A stretch of DNA of 9,329 nt from JBBQSU01 sp038234815 (GTDB taxonomy: Bacteria > Planctomycetota > Phycisphaerae > Tepidisphaerales > Tepidisphaeraceae): contig JBBQSU010000132.1 of the NCBI GenBank assembly GCA_038234815.1, positions 1 through 9,329 on the forward strand. Reading direction: 5' to 3'. The translations under genes and the position numbers were made by a program. How positions within the stretch are numbered: the stretch's first letter is position 1; the number at the start of each line of letters is the position of its first letter. A model generated the notes under the pieces. It ran no database searches. It was given only the letters and a program-made list of their open reading frames with translations, and was not told where the DNA came from. Below are positions 6,719 through 9,329 of the stretch, one piece after another.

Positions 6719-7574
6719 AGTGGCGGCGGCGACGAAGCATCGCCATGCCGGCCATGCCCAGTACGGCCAGCGAGCCAGGTTCGGGCACAATGATGCTGAT
6801 GTTGTCGGTGGAAAAGGTGGGATCATCCGAGCTGAAACTTCCTTTGGTCTCGAAATTCAGAACGCCGCCTAGCGAAGTGCTAGCGCTGTTGAAACCGATT
6901 GCCGTCGGCGATGTATAGGTGTTAATTCCATTGGTAACAGTACCGGTCCACGTTCGTGCGGCAGGGTCGAGATTAATCGTAAAGCTGTAGACCGTCGTAA
7001 AATTCATAGCAACGCCCGTGCTGACCAGCTTGGTCGGGTCGAAAGCAGCGTTATTTTTGGCACCATTGTAAAACGCCCAAGTGGATGCCGGGACGCTGCC
7101 GTTTGTGGCACCGAACGCATAGATGTGGAAGCTTCCCGCGGCGAAAGTGGATCCTTCAAAAACATCCAGGACGTCGCCAGTACTGTTGAGGGGGTTTGCA
7201 ATGCTGTCCCAGCGAAGATCAAACTTAACGGTCGTCGGGGAGGCATAGGAGGCAACCGCGTTGTCCCATTGGCGGCTAACCGTTACATATTCATTGGTGA
7301 TGTCGGACTGAACCTTCAAATAATTGCCTCCGCCGTTCAACGGGGTGGCGGATCCTACTGTGGGAAACCCAGATTTGGCAGTGCCCGTGCGTGACCACGC
7401 GGTGGCCCAGCCGCCGCCAGCGATGCCAAGATATTGATCCACGGAGGTGGCTCCGTTGCCGCCGGTGAAATTCGCCACAATGGGCGCTCCCTCAACTGCA
7501 GTGCCAATGGCCAACGAGCCAATGGTTGCGCCGCCGAGGACCATCATCACAGAGTTCCGAGTTCGCTTGGACAT
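6717..7574 (-). CDS. PEP-CTERM sorting domain protein (exosortase substrate, surface-exposed)
   Basis: This 285-residue protein has an N-terminal signal peptide with charged SKRTR start and a small-residue hydrophobic core, probably cut near residue 29 (EGA). The body is rich in Ser, Thr, Gly, Asn and aromatic residues with alternating beta-strand patterns, like a lectin- or concanavalin-like beta-sandwich, although I recognise no specific family. The C-terminus is a complete PEP-CTERM signal: the VPEP motif at 263-266, a short hydrophobic segment (about 267-281, GSLAVLGMAGMAML) and the basic end RRRRH. In bacteria with exosortase this signal directs export and removal of the tail, with surface display or attachment to extracellular polysaccharide. 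AGGAGGT (7580-7586), 5 nt before the ATG, is a strong ribosome binding site. It is the first gene of the proposed operon and sits directly behind the repeat-bearing promoter region. No exosortase gene is in the window. Confidence 0.88.
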   Translation of the reverse strand: MSKRTRNSVMMVLGGATIGSLAIGTAVEGAPIVANFTGGNGATSVDQYLGIAGGGWATAWSRTGTAKSGFPTVGSATPLNGGGNYLKVQSDITNEYVTVSRQWDNAVASYASPTTVKFDLRWDSIANPLNSTGDVLDVFEGSTFAAGSFHIYAFGATNGSVPASTWAFYNGAKNNAAFDPTKLVSTGVAMNFTTVYSFTINLDPAARTWTGTVTNGINTYTSPTAIGFNSASTSLGGVLNFETKGSFSSDDPTFSTDNISIIVPEPGSLAVLGMAGMAMLRRRRH

Positions 7575-7579
7575 GTGCT

Positions 7580-7586
7580 ACCTCCT
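7580..7586 (-). promoter_or_regulatory. Ribosome binding site of the PEP-CTERM gene
   Basis: The minus strand reads AGGAGGT five nt upstream of the ATG at 7574, a near-perfect Shine-Dalgarno sequence. It fixes the start of the first gene of the operon and predicts high expression of the surface protein. Confidence 0.7.
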
Positions 7587-7644
7587 ATCAAGTATTTTCG
7601 CTGAGAAGCAAGCGACATTCGCCCGCAATCTCAGTCGTATGATG

Positions 7645-7675
7645 AATATAATGCACTATTTTCATGATTTGTCAA
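7645..7675 (-). promoter_or_regulatory. Predicted sigma70-type promoter of the five-gene operon
   Basis: On the minus strand a perfect TTGACA lies at 7675-7670. A -10 candidate TATATT lies at 7650-7645, five of six bases matching consensus but with a 19-bp spacer; CATTAT (16-bp spacer) is an alternative. Transcription would start near 7635-7640 and give a leader of about 60-65 nt before the strong ribosome binding site. The region is far more AT-rich than the genes around it. One copy of the 22-bp-period repeat occupies the spacer, directly next to the -35 hexamer, and two copies lie upstream, so the promoter is probably controlled by whatever binds them. Confidence 0.45.
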
Positions 7676-7713
7676 TATTATTTTCATGATTATTGAACCT
7701 TATTTTCATGGTT
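7657..7713 (-). repeat. Three direct repeats of a 13-bp motif at exact 22-bp intervals
   Basis: The plus strand shows TATTTTCATGATT at 7657-7669 and 7679-7691, and TATTTTCATGGTT at 7701-7713, so copies start exactly 22 bp apart with one mismatch in 39 positions. The 9-bp spacers are less conserved. Degenerate matches continue in the same register on both sides, at 7635 (8 of 13) and at 7723 (TCTTTTC, 6 of the first 7). On the coding (minus) strand the motif reads AATCATGAAAATA. A spacing of about two helical turns puts all copies on one face of the DNA, as with AraC-type half-sites or cooperative operators; phased T-tracts could also bend the DNA. The array covers the spacer and upstream side of the predicted operon promoter. 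Who binds it is unknown; the LacI-family protein of the operon is one candidate. Confidence 0.75.
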
Positions 7714-7816
7714 TTTCCACATTCTTTTCTGAAACCTTTTATGGAGACGTGGCCATGTTTTGTGGCACAGGGGGGGGCGGATGTGGTTTTAAGGGACATT
7801 TTTCGGGAGGCGTGCC

Positions 7817-8041
7817 ATGGACAAGGAAGTCCTTAGAGGGCGCTTGACCGAGCGTTTCCAGCAATCGCTGGCATCGGCTGACGCCGAAGCCCGCGACCGG
7901 CACCTCTGTTGGGGTAATCGGAATGCGATAGGGGGATTATTGCAGCGAGATAAGAGCGCCGCGGAAATCGGCACCATACCGAAGCATGGAGATCTGCGAA
8001 TGGGAGATGTTGGGCATCGGGTTGACTGGTTGGAGGCTTAA
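7817..8041 (+). CDS. Small doubtful ORF, possibly a transposase N-terminal remnant
   Basis: This 74-residue frame is the only plus-strand candidate with a reasonable ribosome binding site: GGGAGG ends 6 nt before the ATG. The first 28 residues (MDKEVLRGRLTERFQQSLAS, then ADAEARDR) look like an amphipathic charged helix and resemble the 'LRxxLxxxFxxxL' opening of some transposase ORFs found in planctomycetes. After that the sequence becomes unlike any family I know and may be out of frame. It has no membrane segment or signal peptide. It points toward the minus-strand beta-helix gene. It could be a decayed insertion sequence, a genuine small protein, or chance; the transposase idea is a weak recollection. 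Confidence 0.3.
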   Translation: MDKEVLRGRLTERFQQSLASADAEARDRHLCWGNRNAIGGLLQRDKSAAEIGTIPKHGDLRMGDVGHRVDWLEA

Positions 8042-8052
8042 ACTGGATAGAA

Positions 8053-8072
8053 AAACAATGACCCCGTTGTTT
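8053..8072 (-). terminator. Weak terminator candidate after the beta-helix gene
   Basis: On the minus strand AAACAA and TTGTTT can pair around an 8-nt loop (CGGGGTCA), and the T-rich side runs on as TTTTT before C. It lies about 55 bp past the TAG stop of the beta-helix gene, where a terminator is expected. The stem is AT-rich and only six pairs long, so it would be inefficient. It is nearly symmetric and could act on either strand. Confidence 0.25.
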
Positions 8073-8125
8073 CTCGCCTATTCTTGCTGACGCCGGCAGG
8101 CGAATCACCCGTAGTCAGGACAGTG

Positions 8126-9329
8126 CTACTTCGTCTGGCCCACAAATAACGGGATCATCGCGCCTTCGCCACGCTGGGGGGTTTGACCGGCTTTGAGCGT
8201 GCGTGTTTCATTTCCTTTGACCTCCTGCACAGGATTAAACGGCTGCTTGCGAATGACCCACTCGCCGATCGTCAGCGACAGCCGCGCATTGTCGTTGAGG
8301 AACATGATTTTATTCGGATCGCGAGCCTTATTGGCGTACAGAAATCCGCCGACGACCTCGGCCTGACTGCCGGGGAAATTGTGCAGCAGTACCGCGTCAT
8401 CCTCGGTCTTATATCCGAGCACCCAGAGCGTGCCGTGATTGACGATCTTGGGATCGAGATTATGGCCCTCAAGATTGAGTTGCTTCGCCCAGACGTTTCC
8501 GCCTTCGATGATGAGCTGGCCGAAGCAGACGTCGTTGATGAACAGATCGCCGGAATCTTTTTCCTTCGTGATTTTGCCCCATTCGTTTCGCGCGACATTG
8601 GCAATGACCAGTGAACGCTTGCCGGCATGGCGGATGTGGATTGGCGCGTACATCATGTCCATGCGTTCGATACGCACCGGTCCCTGGCCGTTTTCAACAA
8701 TGATATCGCAGTTCGCGCCGGCCCCATTGTCTTGCACAAAGCTCGCGCCCAGACCGGTGATACATTTGACCGCCCCCCGAACGTGGACATCGCTGAACAG
8801 GCCGTAGGATTTTTCAGGTGGGAAATAGACGGTACTCGCCCCGCTGTCGATCGCCTGCTGAAGCGCCGGTGCCCAGTCGGTGAGCGTTACCTTTTTATTG
8901 TCCTTACGTGTGATGACCCGCGTCTCGGGCTTGAACCGCGTGACGCTCATCCATTTTTCGCGCGGTTCCCATGTCCAATCGGGTGTTTCCTTGATGGGCA
9001 GATTGAGCGACTTGGCGGTGGATTTGTCGGCAAAGAGCGTGACGACTTCGTGCGAAACGAACTCATCGACTTTCGCGTTATCGACGCCCTTCTTCGTGCC
9101 CCCCTCGTCAGAATTCTCGATCGCTTTGGCATACCCGGAGGTGGCGATGTTCCGCGCAAACAGCCCGCGGTTGTTGAGGATCGCCGGAACTTTTGACGCC
9201 TCACCGGCACCTTTCAGATCACTGTCGATGATCGCAGTCAGGCTCGCCTGTTCCTGGTTGTGATAGGCGGTGACGTTGTTTTCGCTCCGCAGATCTCGCA
9301 ACGACACGCACTGGCCGTCGTTAAGCCAC
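8126..9329 (-). CDS. Beta-helix protein, pectate-lyase-superfamily-like, C-terminal part (cut by window edge)
   Basis: The frame remains open to the right edge: beyond the GTG at 9307, residues WLNDGQC precede VSLRDLRSENN, so the start is outside the window and about 400 C-terminal residues are seen. The sequence alternates short beta-strands with turns, as in right-handed parallel beta-helices (for example GDLFINDVCFGQLIIEGGN, then VWAKQLNLEGHN). The segment 'DWAPALQQAIDSGASTVYFPPEKSYGLFSDV' begins a pectate-lyase-3/GH28-like helix: a row of residues after 'ALQQAID', the 'TVYFPP' strand and later stacked coils. This family includes polysaccharide lyases and hydrolases and also non-catalytic binding proteins; I see no clear catalytic Asp cluster in this part. 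The protein is probably exported, but its signal peptide would lie outside the window. A separate promoter region stands between it and the operon, yet its direction and content suggest the same polysaccharide-degrading locus. Confidence 0.7.
   Translation of the reverse strand, partial: WLNDGQCVSLRDLRSENNVTAYHNQEQASLTAIIDSDLKGAGEASKVPAILNNRGLFARNIATSGYAKAIENSDEGGTKKGVDNAKVDEFVSHEVVTLFADKSTAKSLNLPIKETPDWTWEPREKWMSVTRFKPETRVITRKDNKKVTLTDWAPALQQAIDSGASTVYFPPEKSYGLFSDVHVRGAVKCITGLGASFVQDNGAGANCDIIVENGQGPVRIERMDMMYAPIHIRHAGKRSLVIANVARNEWGKITKEKDSGDLFINDVCFGQLIIEGGNVWAKQLNLEGHNLDPKIVNHGTLWVLGYKTEDDAVLLHNFPGSQAEVVGGFLYANKARDPNKIMFLNDNARLSLTIGEWVIRKQPFNPVQEVKGNETRTLKAGQTPQRGEGAMIPLFVGQTK

Larger units (their letters stand above)
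7714..8125. other. Gene-poor region between operon promoter and beta-helix gene
   Basis: Apart from the doubtful small ORF at 7817-8041 and a weak hairpin at 8053-8072, this stretch holds no gene I can support. It includes a run of eight G residues at 7770-7777. Several short perfect inverted repeats follow one another between 7819 and 7887. The composition changes from AT-rich (7630-7740) to GC-rich (7800 onward), which suggests a junction of segments with different history. Confidence 0.4.

Noticed and set aside
5922..6872. Plus-strand open frame of 316 codons opposite the LacI and PEP-CTERM genes
   Set aside because: It spans two real minus-strand genes and their junction, has no ribosome binding site and no family resemblance, and is explained by GC-rich codon bias.
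7608..7626. Possible sigma54 (-24/-12) site upstream of the PEP-CTERM gene, as known for some PEP-CTERM genes
   Set aside because: A TTGC is present, but the invariant GG is not at the required 10-bp distance from GC; the nearest GG pair is at least one base out of register.
7657..7713. CRISPR array
   Set aside because: The repeats are only 13 bp with 9-bp spacers, much shorter than CRISPR units, and no cas gene is present; a regulator-binding array is a better explanation.
7833..8108. Minus-strand open frame of 91 codons between the beta-helix gene and the operon
   Set aside because: It has no ribosome binding site, an irregular Pro/Arg/Ser-rich composition typical of non-coding frames, and no recognisable motif.

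Overview
The window looks like accessory, carbohydrate-degrading DNA from a GC-rich bacterium of the Planctomycetes-Verrucomicrobia-Chlamydiae group, most likely a planctomycete such as a Phycisphaerae-type organism. The evidence is a PEP-CTERM (exosortase-sorted) surface protein, a planctomycete-style pseudopilin with an H-X9-DG-like tail, a LacI-type regulator and several secreted polysaccharide-active proteins in one locus. The phylum call is inference from gene content, not from a marker gene.

Every convincing gene is on the minus strand, so the locus reads from high to low coordinates. At the right edge (8126-9329) is the C-terminal part of a parallel beta-helix, pectate-lyase-superfamily-like protein that is cut by the window end. 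Next is a gene-poor stretch of about 550 bp (7575-8125). It holds a weak terminator candidate, a small doubtful plus-strand ORF, and an AT-rich promoter region with three copies of a 13-bp motif repeated exactly every 22 bp. A likely operon of five genes follows: a PEP-CTERM surface protein (7574-6717), a LacI-family regulator (6701-5568, with its ribosome binding site overlapping the previous stop codon), a DUF1559-like pseudopilin (5540-4812), a large clan GH-A agarase-like glycoside hydrolase with a C-terminal CBM9-like domain (4689-1888), and an FN3-SGNH/GDSL hydrolase (1887-316, start codon directly after the previous stop). At the left edge (1-79) is the first 26 codons of an IS630-like transposase, so the locus borders a mobile element.

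Together the genes suggest a self-regulated system for attacking a complex, probably decorated polysaccharide outside the cytoplasm. The GH50/agarase-like enzyme would cut the backbone, the SGNH hydrolase would remove ester groups, and the beta-helix protein would bind or cleave another linkage. The PEP-CTERM protein and pseudopilin could provide surface anchoring or substrate capture, and the LacI protein would sense a released sugar. The substrate cannot be read from the sequence. The most unusual signals are the 22-bp-period repeats placed on the predicted promoter and the presence of a PEP-CTERM protein, its apparent regulator and a pseudopilin in one transcription unit with two hydrolases.
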